The position numbers were made by a program, and so were the translations under genes. Shown here in pieces: positions 1-9,021 of a stretch of DNA of 24,237 nucleotides. The DNA is from a virus, in IMG/VR virus record IMGVR_UViG_3300017709_000034, positions 1-24,237 of that record; one strand, given 5' to 3'. The notes below the pieces were generated by a model. That model made no database searches. It worked only from the letters and a program-made list of their open reading frames with translations, and was not told the origin of the DNA. Positions within the stretch are counted from its first letter, which is position 1. Every line of letters begins with the position of its first letter.

Positions 1-3000
1 AATAGATGTCGCATCATCTTCGTTGGCAACACTAATGTCTAGAATTTTAAACTCACGTGTACCTGTTCTAAACTTAGTTGTACCGTTTGGAATAAAGAAT
101 GATCCTTCGATATTACCTTCTGCATTTGTAGTAAGTGTAGACTTTCCATCTGGATGCTCAGTAGCATTCTTATATTGGTTACCATAATCGTCAACAGTAT
201 TGGCAAATCTTGTAAATGTTTCTGCCCTTACCCAATCTGCAATTGGTTTATCGTTAAAGAATGCATAGACCTGAGTATTTGGTTTGAGACCAAATCCACG
301 GAAACTTATTTTCTTAGATCTCATGAATGGAATGAAAGCAACATCCAATACACGATCCGCAACAAATTCACGAACCGTTTCTGATGCAACAACTCTATCT
401 ACTGAAGTAGTTCTTCCTACTGTCTGTGATGCAAGCTGTGACCCAACCTCTAGCTGATCTTCACGACCAACCCAATTCCATCTCCAGTTGTTCCAAAGTG
501 TTGCAGTACCATTATTACGTAGTCTTGTACCACCATCTTCAACACGATCTGGTTTACGATCAACATCAACCCACTCATCTGAAGCAGGAGATAGCTCAAT
601 GAAACCTTGACCAATAATAACCGCAAATGGGTTAATGTTCATGAATTCTGTGGCTTGTGCCTGATCAACATAGTTTTGGTTTGTGTGATTAAGGTAAACG
701 CTGTCACCTTTAAGAATTACGCCTGTAGATAGATCACTATCGTAAAGCATTCTAATGTTTGCTTCTGAGAACCAAGGGCGCATTATTTTAGCCTCTGGAT
801 CAATAGATGCCCTATAGTCTGCCGACTGGAAAGATCTTGCTTGATCAGCAAAGTTGTCCACAAAGAAACCTGATTTAGTTCTGTTGTTTCCGCTTGCGTC
901 AAGAACATTAAACGAATTAGTTTCTAGTTCAAGAAGGCTCAATGCTGTAGCTTCTTCTAGTTTGTCAATACGTTCTTCGATCTTACCAATGTCACGCATA
1001 GTAAAGCGTTTAGCTCTAATAGTAGTGGATGATACATCTGAGTCATTAATTGTAAATGGGTTCATGTTCACATGGAACAGATCTAAAGAATTTGTAGGAA
1101 TTGGCGGTAACATTGGCTTTACGCCCGGTTCACCTTCAATTGCAGTAACGTTGCTTTCTTTATCGATAACAACACGTACCTTTTTACCTAAGTAGTATTC
1201 CGCATCACATGTGATCAAACTTGTATTTTTAGGCATCTCATTAATACGAGCACCAGAACCAAAGTTACCTGACGAGTTAACTGTTGAGCGGAAATCAAGG
1301 ACATTTCTTAAATTAACTTCTGTCCCATTTGATTGAGTATATGATGGAATATCACCATAGTCAACTTGTCCAGTGTAAGAGTTAACAGCAAAGAAGTCAC
1401 CAGATGCACCATGTGTGAAGTGTTTATATCTTACAAACACATCAGCCGATTGTGTAACTCCAGCTTTCTTAAGCATTCTACCATTTAGGTAAGCAAAGTC
1501 ACGTTGACCGTTATCTAAGTCATAAGACGTTGTTAGATCAGCACCATCTGAATCTGCAAGAGTAATTCTCTCAATGCTACTAATATCAGCGTTTGTAAAG
1601 TTTAAATGCCCAGATGCGTCTGGAGTAATAGTTTCTGTAACTTCTGTTATGCTTTTAGTTCTAACAGTACCAGCCGACTTGTTAACATATGTTAAGATCT
1701 CATAAGTACCATCTGGAATGTTACCACTGATTGTACTTGATGTACTACCAGCACCACTGAATGTGATGTTTGTGTTGATATCTGAGTCTGCATGTGCCGC
1801 AATCCAAGCACTAGTATCCGCAAAGGTTTCTCCTGTTGCGGTTAGTGTAAGGGATCCAGATTGACCAGAAACAACCGCACTACGTTTACGCTGTGTAGTT
1901 AATGAGATATCTGTAATAACTTTTGGACGATCCTCTGGCAATGGAAATAATAGACTTGTAGACGCTTCGTCTTTAAACGCCGCTAGTGAGTTCTCAAGTA
2001 CCAGTGTCATATAGTCTGTAGAGCCACTGCCTAATGACTTAACATTGTTTTTGTTCTTGTTAGCATTAATCTTAATATCGAATAGATAAACTCTAAAGTT
2101 AGAACCATCTTCTTCAACTGATCTTACACGTGCAGTACCGATAACAGTTCCTGTACCTGTTGTGTTTGGATATAGATTTACTTCAGCAAATGTCTCAATG
2201 TTTGGTAGACCTTTGTTTCCAGAACAAATAACATACTGACCGTATGCCGCCGCTACGACATTATTGTTTTCTGTGATTGTTGTTCTAGGCTTTGGAACTG
2301 GAATTGATAAAGGAGAGTTGATAACTGCCCTGTAACCATCCACATACGCAACACCCGGAGTAATATCAAAGTCTAGATTGTTTGCATTAGTTTCATTAGT
2401 GTCAAAACTTACAGTAAACCTTTTAGCAATATAGTTCCCAGATTCTTCTGAAGTACGAAGAGCCATTCTATCTTCAATTGTATTGTAGTTGTCTGTTGGT
2501 TCAACTTGTGAAACGATCACACCATCCGTGACCTTACAGATGTAGATAAAGTTCTCATCTGCGGCGACATTAGCCTGATCAGCAATGATTAATCTAATAC
2601 GGTATCTATCAGCACCTGGGGCAGATAAGTTGGGTGTGGCACCTGAGTTATCATATAACGCCGAAGTGTCAGATACTGTGACGATATCCTGTATAACCTT
2701 AAAACCAACAACAGCATTTGCGTCTGAGGTATACTTAGAAATAATTAATGATTGTTCTGCCGCAAATACAAATCTATCGTTAGCAAAGAAGTCACCTGCG
2801 TGGATAGAAACTCTAGTACCTTGACCAACACATGGGTTAGCAACAGTGTTTGTTGCTTGAACAGTAAGTGTCTCACCACCACCTGATAGTGTATCACCTG
2901 CTGAAACACGTACTGGTGCAGTTCCACTTGATCCGCCTGACGTGCTTATATATCTTACATAGATTGTAGCTGGTTCAGCTTCTGATACTCTTGGAATAGC

Positions 3001-3324
3001 CTCAAGAACTTCTGCAATAATGGAGTTACTTGTTGACGTAAACTGCGTACCAACAATTGAATTGGTTGGAAGGTCTCCTTGGAGTTTAATAAACTCATAT
3101 CCGTTATTACAAGTCGCACCACCTGGGTTGACTGCCGCACCTTCTTTGAAGATGTTTCTACCCATTCGAGAAATCTCTCTTTGGGTAATGGTTTGCATCT
3201 GTGTTAATTCACGAGCTTGTAGTGCACGACCATTGTTAAAAAGAATTCTGTGGTAGTTGTCACTATCAGCAAAATCATCTTTATATGTTGACGCAAAAAG
3301 GTCTCTTGTAAAGTCTCTAGTCAT
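1..3324 (-). CDS. DUF4815-type large virion structural protein (3' end outside window)
   Basis: This frame is open for 1108 codons from the ATG at 3324 to the left edge, so the C-terminus is missing. The start is preceded by a TAGGA Shine-Dalgarno sequence about six bases upstream. The N-terminus (RDFTRDLF, then LFNNGRALQARELTQMQ and GRNIFKEGAAVNPGG) is the signature I associate with DUF4815 proteins of marine T4-like phages. Around residue 770 is a coiled-coil-like stretch (RDIGKIEERIDKLEE) followed by KSGFFVDNFAD. Near residue 1000 is a RSKKISFRGFGLKPNTQVY motif also typical of these proteins. The middle is Ser/Thr/Gly-rich and probably beta-structured. The family is known only as virion structural. 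The position just after gp10-like and gp8 suggests a baseplate-peripheral or fibre role, which is an inference. It is the last gene seen of the unit started by the late promoter at 5742-5749. Confidence 0.8.
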   Translation of the reverse strand, partial: MTRDFTRDLFASTYKDDFADSDNYHRILFNNGRALQARELTQMQTITQREISRMGRNIFKEGAAVNPGGATCNNGYEFIKLQGDLPTNSIVGTQFTSTSNSIIAEVLEAIPRVSEAEPATIYVRYISTSGGSSGTAPVRVSAGDTLSGGGETLTVQATNTVANPCVGQGTRVSIHAGDFFANDRFVFAAEQSLIISKYTSDANAVVGFKVIQDIVTVSDTSALYDNSGATPNLSAPGADRYRIRLIIADQANVAADENFIYICKVTDGVIVSQVEPTDNYNTIEDRMALRTSEESGNYIAKRFTVSFDTNETNANNLDFDITPGVAYVDGYRAVINSPLSIPVPKPRTTITENNNVVAAAYGQYVICSGNKGLPNIETFAEVNLYPNTTGTGTVIGTARVRSVEEDGSNFRVYLFDIKINANKNKNNVKSLGSGSTDYMTLVLENSLAAFKDEASTSLLFPLPEDRPKVITDISLTTQRKRSAVVSGQSGSLTLTATGETFADTSAWIAAHADSDINTNITFSGAGSTSSTISGNIPDGTYEILTYVNKSAGTVRTKSITEVTETITPDASGHLNFTNADISSIERITLADSDGADLTTSYDLDNGQRDFAYLNGRMLKKAGVTQSADVFVRYKHFTHGASGDFFAVNSYTGQVDYGDIPSYTQSNGTEVNLRNVLDFRSTVNSSGNFGSGARINEMPKNTSLITCDAEYYLGKKVRVVIDKESNVTAIEGEPGVKPMLPPIPTNSLDLFHVNMNPFTINDSDVSSTTIRAKRFTMRDIGKIEERIDKLEEATALSLLELETNSFNVLDASGNNRTKSGFFVDNFADQARSFQSADYRASIDPEAKIMRPWFSEANIRMLYDSDLSTGVILKGDSVYLNHTNQNYVDQAQATEFMNINPFAVIIGQGFIELSPASDEWVDVDRKPDRVEDGGTRLRNNGTATLWNNWRWNWVGREDQLEVGSQLASQTVGRTTSVDRVVASETVREFVADRVLDVAFIPFMRSKKISFRGFGLKPNTQVYAFFNDKPIADWVRAETFTRFANTVDDYGNQYKNATEHPDGKSTLTTNAEGNIEGSFFIPNGTTKFRTGTREFKILDISVANEDDATSI

Positions 3325-3340
3325 GTTTTCCTACACCAAT

Positions 3341-4708
3341 TTAAAGTTGAATAACGATTTTAATATCTTCAGTTTGTTCTGCGGATCTACTAACAGCCGC
3401 TCTATTATCTATATACAATACATCACCGCTTAATGGATCCATTTCACCAACAATGAATGCATCAGTGTCAACATCATCCCCTGCCAATGCAAGAACACCA
3501 GATCCAGATCCATCAGTTTCTGAGATAGATTCTGCTTCATCAAACTGGGTAAAGCCTGTTGTCTCGTTTTGATGGTAGTAAATATTGTCTGAGTCTACCT
3601 TATCGATATATGCTTTAGCACCACTTGTGGCACCAATGATAGTTTTGTCTGCACTGAATATCGATGAGATTGTAGATAGGTTTAGCCTATTAAGAGTATT
3701 TCCTGTATTGTCCGAAAACTTTGCACCTGCGTGTGTTAGAGGGTTTCTGATTAGAGAAACTTGTCTGAAATCATTCCCTACAATAAAGTCTCCTGCTTCA
3801 GTACCTTCTGGCTTTGAGTTGAACATAATAGCTCTTGTTCTAAGATCATCTCTTGGATCTGCACCAAGACCAGCTTTAGGTCCGAATATCGGTCTAATAG
3901 ATGCACCTGTACCACCACCGCCTGTTAGTTCTACACTTGCATATGTATATCCTGCACCAAATACCAATGTTCCAGATGAATCTCTGGCATCCACTTTAGA
4001 TACCGCACCACCTGAGATAGTCACATCAGCTTTAGCCAATGTGGATCCGTTACCCACGATAGTTGCATTTGGTGTTGATGTGTAACCTGTCCCACCATCA
4101 GTTACAGTATAACCAATAATCTCTCCTGGTACTGCCGCATCTTGAATAGATTTTTGCTCAACAGTTGAAGCTGGGCTGTCACTATCCGTAGACACAACAA
4201 ATGACACAGGAAGGAAGTTAGAAGAAAGAAACTTAGATGCTGTCAAAGCACCGATTGAATATGAGAATTTCCAAACATATCCATCCGCAGTCTTAAACGC
4301 TTTAGTACTAGTACCTGTAGGTTTAACTGTAGAGTTAACAATGTTACCAGCGGCATTTCTACCTGCTTGAATACAAAGATATACGTGGTTCTCGTCTGTA
4401 AAGACATAGTATGCGGATACTGGATGTCCTTCTATATCATCATTTAATGAAGAGTATGTTGCACCCGAAGACCAGTCTGTCCTTGGAGCACACAGTGTTT
4501 TATCAGCAACTGCTTTAACAGACTGTAAACTAAGACCTAAGTTCCTTGCATCTCGTTGAGTGTTCTTTGGTGTGGGTGCCGCATCTGTGGCATTCCATAC
4601 TTCTGATCGACCTATTCCAATGTAATAGTCGTTTGCCGAACTATCAATATCAGTAATGATATCAAGTAATAGTTGCTTTTTGAGTGTGTCTGTAATAATC
4701 GCTGTCAT
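3341..4708 (-). CDS. 8: Baseplate wedge protein gp8
   Basis: The protein has 455 residues; T4 gp8 has about 334. Recognition rests on landmarks shared in order with T4 gp8: YYIGIGRSEVW near residue 28 (T4 IFITFGRSEPW), ADGYVWKF near 141 (T4 GDGYVWEY), FRQVSLIRNPL near 314 (T4 FRQISIITNPL), and the C-terminal GDVLYIDNRAAVSRSAEQTE (T4 GEMIYMENRPPIIMAMDQTE). gp8 is a dimeric wedge component in T4 that sits with gp6, gp7 and gp10. The extra length falls in two insertions, about residues 195-283 (GGTGYTSTP and GAGYTYASV repeats, Gly-rich) and 345-412 (a small beta-type module, see findings). The start has an AAGGA Shine-Dalgarno sequence. It lies 11 bases from the gp10-like gene upstream and 16 bases from the DUF4815 gene downstream, in one transcription unit. 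Confidence 0.88.
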   Translation of the reverse strand: MTAIITDTLKKQLLLDIITDIDSSANDYYIGIGRSEVWNATDAAPTPKNTQRDARNLGLSLQSVKAVADKTLCAPRTDWSSGATYSSLNDDIEGHPVSAYYVFTDENHVYLCIQAGRNAAGNIVNSTVKPTGTSTKAFKTADGYVWKFSYSIGALTASKFLSSNFLPVSFVVSTDSDSPASTVEQKSIQDAAVPGEIIGYTVTDGGTGYTSTPNATIVGNGSTLAKADVTISGGAVSKVDARDSSGTLVFGAGYTYASVELTGGGGTGASIRPIFGPKAGLGADPRDDLRTRAIMFNSKPEGTEAGDFIVGNDFRQVSLIRNPLTHAGAKFSDNTGNTLNRLNLSTISSIFSADKTIIGATSGAKAYIDKVDSDNIYYHQNETTGFTQFDEAESISETDGSGSGVLALAGDDVDTDAFIVGEMDPLSGDVLYIDNRAAVSRSAEQTEDIKIVIQL

Positions 4709-4719
4709 TTTCTATGTCC

Positions 4720-5712
4720 TTAAGAAGCAACTGTTTTAGAGGCTAGATGCCAGTTTGCGCCATCCCACATCATGAAGCCAGCTTCGTTTGCCGCAAATGC
4801 CACTGTTGAGGGGTTACCTGTACCGACTAAGCTAGTTACTGTTACTGTAGCAGTACCACTTCCCCTATTTACAAAGTATTTAGTCTCGCCAGTAATCGTC
4901 CCATCTGCCATAGTTATAGCAAGAGCGGATGATGAGTTAAATATTGTAAGAGGAATTGTTAAATCTACTGCACCGTCTCCTGTTAGGAAGTGTTCACGAT
5001 GCACTACTTTGTTATTCATTGTAACACCACCAGTACCCTTAGAACCTAGTACCAGAGAAATGTTAGTATCATCTCCATCTGCCGTAATAGAAGGTGAGTT
5101 ATTAGTGGCGGCGTTTGCAACTAACAATTGGTTGACTGCCGTTGCTGTGGCTGTTACTTTAATTAATTCAGCACCATTAACATCATTAAGACTTGTCCCA
5201 ATTTTACCTGTATTGATTAATGGTGATGTGAGTGTTTTACTAGCTAACGTTTGTGAAGCATTCGCAAATACGAATGTATCATTTGTTCCTAGAACAGGGA
5301 GTGTCACATTTCTGTTAGCAGTTAGTTCAGAAGCAACAAAGACATACTTATGGTCAAGTGAAGTATCGTTGATCTGTGGTGTTGTTATGATAGGAGATGT
5401 TAATGTTTTGTTGGTCATCGTTTGAGTAGCAGTATTGGAAATCAATTCTGCACCAACTGTAGGCAAAGCTAGTGTGATATCAGTAGATGGATTACCAGAA
5501 ACCAATGTAGTCTCATGATCATCAACATTAGTACCTTCGAACACAATACCTTGATCAGTCATAGTGATACCTGCGCTCAACTCACCTGAGTCGCCACCAA
5601 GCATCTCATAAACTTCTGCGAAGTTCTGATTGATTTTCAAACCAGCTACTCTGAGAGTATCGCCAGTTCCGTCATTAGCATTAGTGCCTCTGTTTATGTT
5701 CTGTCTTGCCAT
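4720..5712 (-). CDS. gp10-like baseplate/short fibre protein
   Basis: The first 40 residues (QNINRGTNANDGTGDTLR, then GLKINQNFAEVYEMLG) closely follow the N-terminus of T4 gp10 (QNINIGNVVDDGTGDYLR, GIKINENFDELYYELG), the part that attaches gp10 to the wedge. The remaining ~290 residues do not resemble T4 gp10 (602 residues). They contain two copies of a tail-fibre type repeat (MTNKTLTSPIITTPQI and LASKTLTSPLINTGKI), a Ser/Thr/Gly-rich body, and a C-terminal strand-rich section ending GFMMWDGANWHLAS. It is best read as a shortened wedge-anchored protein with its own fibre-like distal part. The gene is the first of a unit: a T4-type late promoter lies 30 bases upstream of the ATG. The Shine-Dalgarno sequence is weak (GAGA). 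An adapter or fibre name would also be defensible. Confidence 0.75.
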   Translation of the reverse strand: MARQNINRGTNANDGTGDTLRVAGLKINQNFAEVYEMLGGDSGELSAGITMTDQGIVFEGTNVDDHETTLVSGNPSTDITLALPTVGAELISNTATQTMTNKTLTSPIITTPQINDTSLDHKYVFVASELTANRNVTLPVLGTNDTFVFANASQTLASKTLTSPLINTGKIGTSLNDVNGAELIKVTATATAVNQLLVANAATNNSPSITADGDDTNISLVLGSKGTGGVTMNNKVVHREHFLTGDGAVDLTIPLTIFNSSSALAITMADGTITGETKYFVNRGSGTATVTVTSLVGTGNPSTVAFAANEAGFMMWDGANWHLASKTVAS

Positions 5713-5741
5713 TTTCGATCTCTATTCTAATCTGTTAACTG

Positions 5742-5749
5742 TATTTATA
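5742..5749 (-). promoter_or_regulatory. T4-type late promoter for the gp10-like/gp8/DUF4815 unit
   Basis: On the minus strand the sequence reads CCCTTATAAATACAG, containing the exact T4 late promoter element TATAAATA with no need for a -35 box. It sits in the short gap just after the gp7-like stop codon and about 30 bases before the gp10-like ATG. The transcript should begin near 5736. T4 late promoters are read by host RNA polymerase with the phage sigma factor gp55 and the co-activator gp33; a gp33 gene is present in this window. Confidence 0.8.
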
Positions 5750-5753
5750 AGGG

Positions 5754-6722
5754 TTATGCGGAGTCACTGTCGTACCAAGGGAAAGAAACTTCATCAAAAG
5801 TGTCCAAATTTGTAGACATTCTTGGTGCACGGAAGTCAATTCCAGCACTATCTTCATCGAATGTCGGTGAAGAAGCCCCTGCCCATTCAGAAATATTGTC
5901 ATAGTTTCTATCAATCTGCTCAAGAGTAATGTCTTGGTAATCTTGAACTTTACGTACTAGATCAATACGTGCATCACTATCAGATATTCCACCAGTAAAT
6001 GGTATCAGACCTGTTGCGTCCATTTGTGCAGACATCTGTGATGTTGCTATACCTTCAATAATTGGATCTGTATTATCGACCAAGTCAACCGTTGGCATAA
6101 CTAAACGATCTTCTATATTTTCACTAACAATCTGAACTTCACCACCGATGTACATACCCGCTGGATGAACAAATAACTTATATGCCTCTTTCCATTCGGA
6201 GATGGGAATAGGAGCCTTAACTAATAGTGCATACTTCTGATATAACTTATCATCTATAAGATATTTTAAAGACTCTGTACCGATAGTTGATGTGTTTTCA
6301 CCTATGTTAAAAACATTTTCTTTAGTGTAAACAACATCAGGTGATATACCGAAGAAAGTTCTAAAGAACTGTTCGATTGAATATAACGTACCTTTTGACC
6401 TATATAGGGTGTTTGAATACTTAGCCGCCGCACGTTTGTTTTGGAAGCCTTCAAAGTATTGTTGCCCTAACAATAGCTCATCTTCTATGAACGATAAGTT
6501 AGATAATTCTGTAGCAGTGATGTCTCGGTTTAAGAACAAATCACTTATAATCTTAGAAGGCGAAACATCACTATCCTCAAACTCATAATAAGCATCAAGG
6601 AATGATATTAACTTTGGATATTCTTCTGCAAAGTATGAAGGAAGAACTTCAGAAACAGAATTGTAGTCCTGTAGAGATAGTGCTCTTCTGTTATTATCTT
6701 TTAATGTTTTATCTTTTGCCAT
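5754..6722 (-). CDS. 7: Baseplate wedge protein, gp7-like (C-terminal core only)
   Basis: The 322 residues match the C-terminal part of T4 gp7 (1032 residues) in order. A helical segment at 29-100 (SYFAEEYPKLISFLDAYYEF) corresponds to the T4 stretch beginning EAFCEAYIQYLSDGY. LYRSKGTLYSIEQFFRTFFG near 107 corresponds to FYSTKGIEASYKFLFKVLYN. SEWKEAYKLFVHPAGMYI near 175 corresponds to SRWKSDVIRFVHPVGFGF. gp7 is the wedge initiator that joins gp10 to gp6 and gp53 in T4. The large beta-rich N-terminal part of T4 gp7 is absent. The gene starts 10 bases after gp6 and is followed directly by a late promoter. The order 25-6-7-10-8 keeps the wedge genes together. The assignment rests on these aligned motifs and position; no search was possible. 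Confidence 0.75.
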   Translation of the reverse strand: MAKDKTLKDNNRRALSLQDYNSVSEVLPSYFAEEYPKLISFLDAYYEFEDSDVSPSKIISDLFLNRDITATELSNLSFIEDELLLGQQYFEGFQNKRAAAKYSNTLYRSKGTLYSIEQFFRTFFGISPDVVYTKENVFNIGENTSTIGTESLKYLIDDKLYQKYALLVKAPIPISEWKEAYKLFVHPAGMYIGGEVQIVSENIEDRLVMPTVDLVDNTDPIIEGIATSQMSAQMDATGLIPFTGGISDSDARIDLVRKVQDYQDITLEQIDRNYDNISEWAGASSPTFDEDSAGIDFRAPRMSTNLDTFDEVSFPWYDSDSA

Positions 6723-6731
6723 GCTTTATTA

Positions 6732-8555
6732 TTACGTGGTTGTAACCACAACTCCTGTAGCAAATGATGGACCTTGGTCATATTCTAAAATATCATTTCT
6801 TAGTGGACTAATAGCTGATTGATTAGCTGGGATAGCACTCACTTTGATAAATGCGTCTGCACCAATAACAGATGCAACATTTAAACCAACGATGTTGATA
6901 ACTCCAGTAGCAGAGTTGTAAGATCCGATATTATCTACTACTACACTGTCATCATCTGAAGAGATAACTTGTAGCTTATTAGACTTTAACTTATTTTTGA
7001 TAATGCATGTCTTCTCTCCAAATTGGAATGGAGTTGTTTTGATAACGAAATTGACATCATCTGGTTCTGCAAGACCAACAGGATATCTCAATGTGTGATC
7101 CTGTAATGTATTTGTTGTCGGAGTAAATCTACGTTGTAATTTAATATTAGCACGTGATGATAGGACAGCCGTATCCACTTCATCCACATCATTTAGCAAA
7201 TTAGATCTACGGAAGGATTGGTTGAACTTACCTATGTTTTCTGTAAAGTATTTGTTTATCTCTGTCTGTACGTTATCCTGTACGGTTGTTAATGATAAAG
7301 ATCCAAGTTTAGGGTTAAACTGGAAGAAGATTTCCGTTTCAACGAATGTGGTAACTGGATCTTCAAACTTTATGTCAAAACCAACAACTGCTAACTGTTT
7401 AGCCAAATCACGTATAGAGTCTTTTGTTGTTGTTACGGTATCCGTTGTCACATCAGAATTAAACACAATTGATAAAAATACTACACCAAACTCTGGCTTC
7501 AATGCATCCTCACCACCAAAGGCTTGGATATCTCTAATGAGTGTGCCAAAGTTACTCAACACAAGAGTAGAGTAATCGACTGCCGTAACCATACGGTTCT
7601 GTGTAGCATACTGGAATGGAGCATTCTTACGAATAGAAGCCATAGTCTCTGCTTCAGCACCACCAAGAGAGTTGATAGTCGTTACTGGTGTCACATCATA
7701 GTTTGATGCACCTACCTGTATTCTATTGTTAGCAGTAAATGTAGTAGCTCCGTTAGCCAAAGATCCGTTAACCTGTAAATATTCTATCACGATCTTATTA
7801 CCTGCAACAGGTGCTTTACCTAAAGTCACACCATCACCAAACGTAATTTCATAGAAGCCATTAGGAGCTTCTTTCATGATATACAGTTTAGTATTCTCAT
7901 TGATTGTAGATGCTTTAGATATATTGATATAGTTGGTGGATGACACATCATTAGCTGATTGATATACACTTACAACCGCAGTCTCCATATCAATGTTTGT
8001 GTCTGGAATAATGTACACATCGTCTACACTATCTGCACCAACAAAGAATGTCTTAGTTTTTGCAATACCTTCTAATACATCGATGTTTAGAGATCCTGTG
8101 GGTGTCTTATATGCATAATAACCATATCCATTATCTGTCGCAGTTACAGTTTGTCTGGTCTGAAATGTGTATGTCACGTCATCAACAGTAGATGTAAACT
8201 TAGTTCCTGTTGGTAGAGACAATGTTGAAGGTCTTCCTGATAGGTCACCAGTATTTGTAGAAAGAGTTAGTGTAGCTTTAGATGCTGTCTTTGACTTAGG
8301 AATATAACCAATACCCTCGGCAAGAGACACTAAAGAACTACGAAGTTGTGCAGTAGACAAATAAGATTCATTTAAAGCAAAGTTTGCAATAAGTGCATTA
8401 TAGTGTGTGTTGGTTGCAAGAACATCTAGAATATTAGAAAGGCCAGATCCCTCAAAGTTATAATCTGAGAATTCAGACTTTTCTGCTAAGGATATCTTTA
8501 AGTTGTTCTTGATCGTACTGAAGTCAAGATCTGTTGATTTTATTGTGGTAGCCAT
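6732..8555 (-). CDS. 6: Baseplate wedge protein gp6
   Basis: The protein has 607 residues; T4 gp6 has 660. The N-terminal section matches T4 gp6 well: SDYNFEGSGLSNILDVLATNTHY (T4 LDYDFEGSRLNVLCDLLAYNTLY), then LNESYLSTAQLRSSLVSLAEGIGYIPKSKTA (T4 VYESFMRTANLRSSVVQAAQDNGYLPTSKSA). The middle contains YEITFGDGVTLGKAP, comparable to T4 TEFYFGEGEISVNAA. This is the J-like baseplate family. gp6 dimers form the continuous ring that holds the six wedges together around the hub. The gene is tightly packed, starting one base after the gp25 stop region and ending 10 bases before gp7. Translation is probably coupled to gp25. No internal stop or odd composition is seen. Confidence 0.92.
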   Translation of the reverse strand: MATTIKSTDLDFSTIKNNLKISLAEKSEFSDYNFEGSGLSNILDVLATNTHYNALIANFALNESYLSTAQLRSSLVSLAEGIGYIPKSKTASKATLTLSTNTGDLSGRPSTLSLPTGTKFTSTVDDVTYTFQTRQTVTATDNGYGYYAYKTPTGSLNIDVLEGIAKTKTFFVGADSVDDVYIIPDTNIDMETAVVSVYQSANDVSSTNYINISKASTINENTKLYIMKEAPNGFYEITFGDGVTLGKAPVAGNKIVIEYLQVNGSLANGATTFTANNRIQVGASNYDVTPVTTINSLGGAEAETMASIRKNAPFQYATQNRMVTAVDYSTLVLSNFGTLIRDIQAFGGEDALKPEFGVVFLSIVFNSDVTTDTVTTTKDSIRDLAKQLAVVGFDIKFEDPVTTFVETEIFFQFNPKLGSLSLTTVQDNVQTEINKYFTENIGKFNQSFRRSNLLNDVDEVDTAVLSSRANIKLQRRFTPTTNTLQDHTLRYPVGLAEPDDVNFVIKTTPFQFGEKTCIIKNKLKSNKLQVISSDDDSVVVDNIGSYNSATGVINIVGLNVASVIGADAFIKVSAIPANQSAISPLRNDILEYDQGPSFATGVVVTTT

Positions 8556-8556
8556 A

Positions 8557-8997
8557 TTATCTTAACCTCGAAACGAATGTATTAAGTGTGATTACTTCTT
8601 CTGTACTAACAACCTTAAAGGTTAGTGTAACAGAGAGCGAATTTCTATCTGGCTGTAGATTAACATCAATGTTAAGTACTTCAGCACGTGGTTCATATAT
8701 GTAAAGAGCATTATCAATACTTTCCCTTACATTTTGTGACGAATTGTCATCAGCAAGTTCAAAGAACATAGACGTTATGTCTGCACCAAAATCTTCCTCA
8801 AAAGGTTTCTCTAGTCTTCCTGTGGCAATGATGTTCTTTACACTTTGTCTAACAGCCGCAGAATCACTCTTCTTGTAGATATCCCCAGATGGGCGTTTTG
8901 TGAAAGTTAAGTCGATATCTGAATACACCTTATTGCGAGAAGTGATTACACTTTTCACATTTGGATCTTTGTCTTCTATCGATAATACACGTGCCAT
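8557..8997 (-). CDS. 25: Baseplate wedge protein gp25 (GPW/gp25 family)
   Basis: The protein has 146 residues, close to the 132 of T4 gp25. The core contains SDIDLTFTKRPSGDIYKKSDSAAVRQSVKNIIATGRLEKPF and the diagnostic YEPRAEVL (EPR at 102-104), a motif conserved in gp25-like proteins of contractile tails and type VI secretion (TssE). gp25 sits at the inner baseplate, where it binds the gp6/gp53 core and helps to nucleate the sheath. The ATG is preceded by an AAGGACAG Shine-Dalgarno sequence and a late promoter, so it heads the 25-6-7 unit. No lysozyme activity should be inferred, although old annotations sometimes use that label. Confidence 0.95.
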   Translation of the reverse strand: MARVLSIEDKDPNVKSVITSRNKVYSDIDLTFTKRPSGDIYKKSDSAAVRQSVKNIIATGRLEKPFEEDFGADITSMFFELADDNSSQNVRESIDNALYIYEPRAEVLNIDVNLQPDRNSLSVTLTFKVVSTEEVITLNTFVSRLR

Positions 8998-9021
8998 AGT
9001 CTGTCCTTAAACTTATGCTTT

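Noticed and set aside
4772-5425. Plus-strand open frame of 217 codons opposite the gp10-like gene
   Set aside because: It is antisense to a recognised gene, and its composition mirrors Thr/Asn/Gly-rich codons read backwards. No domain is seen.
8557-8997. gp25 as an acidic lysozyme
   Set aside because: Older labels call gp25 a lysozyme, but the sequence is that of the GPW/gp25 structural family with the EPR motif and no lysozyme active site.
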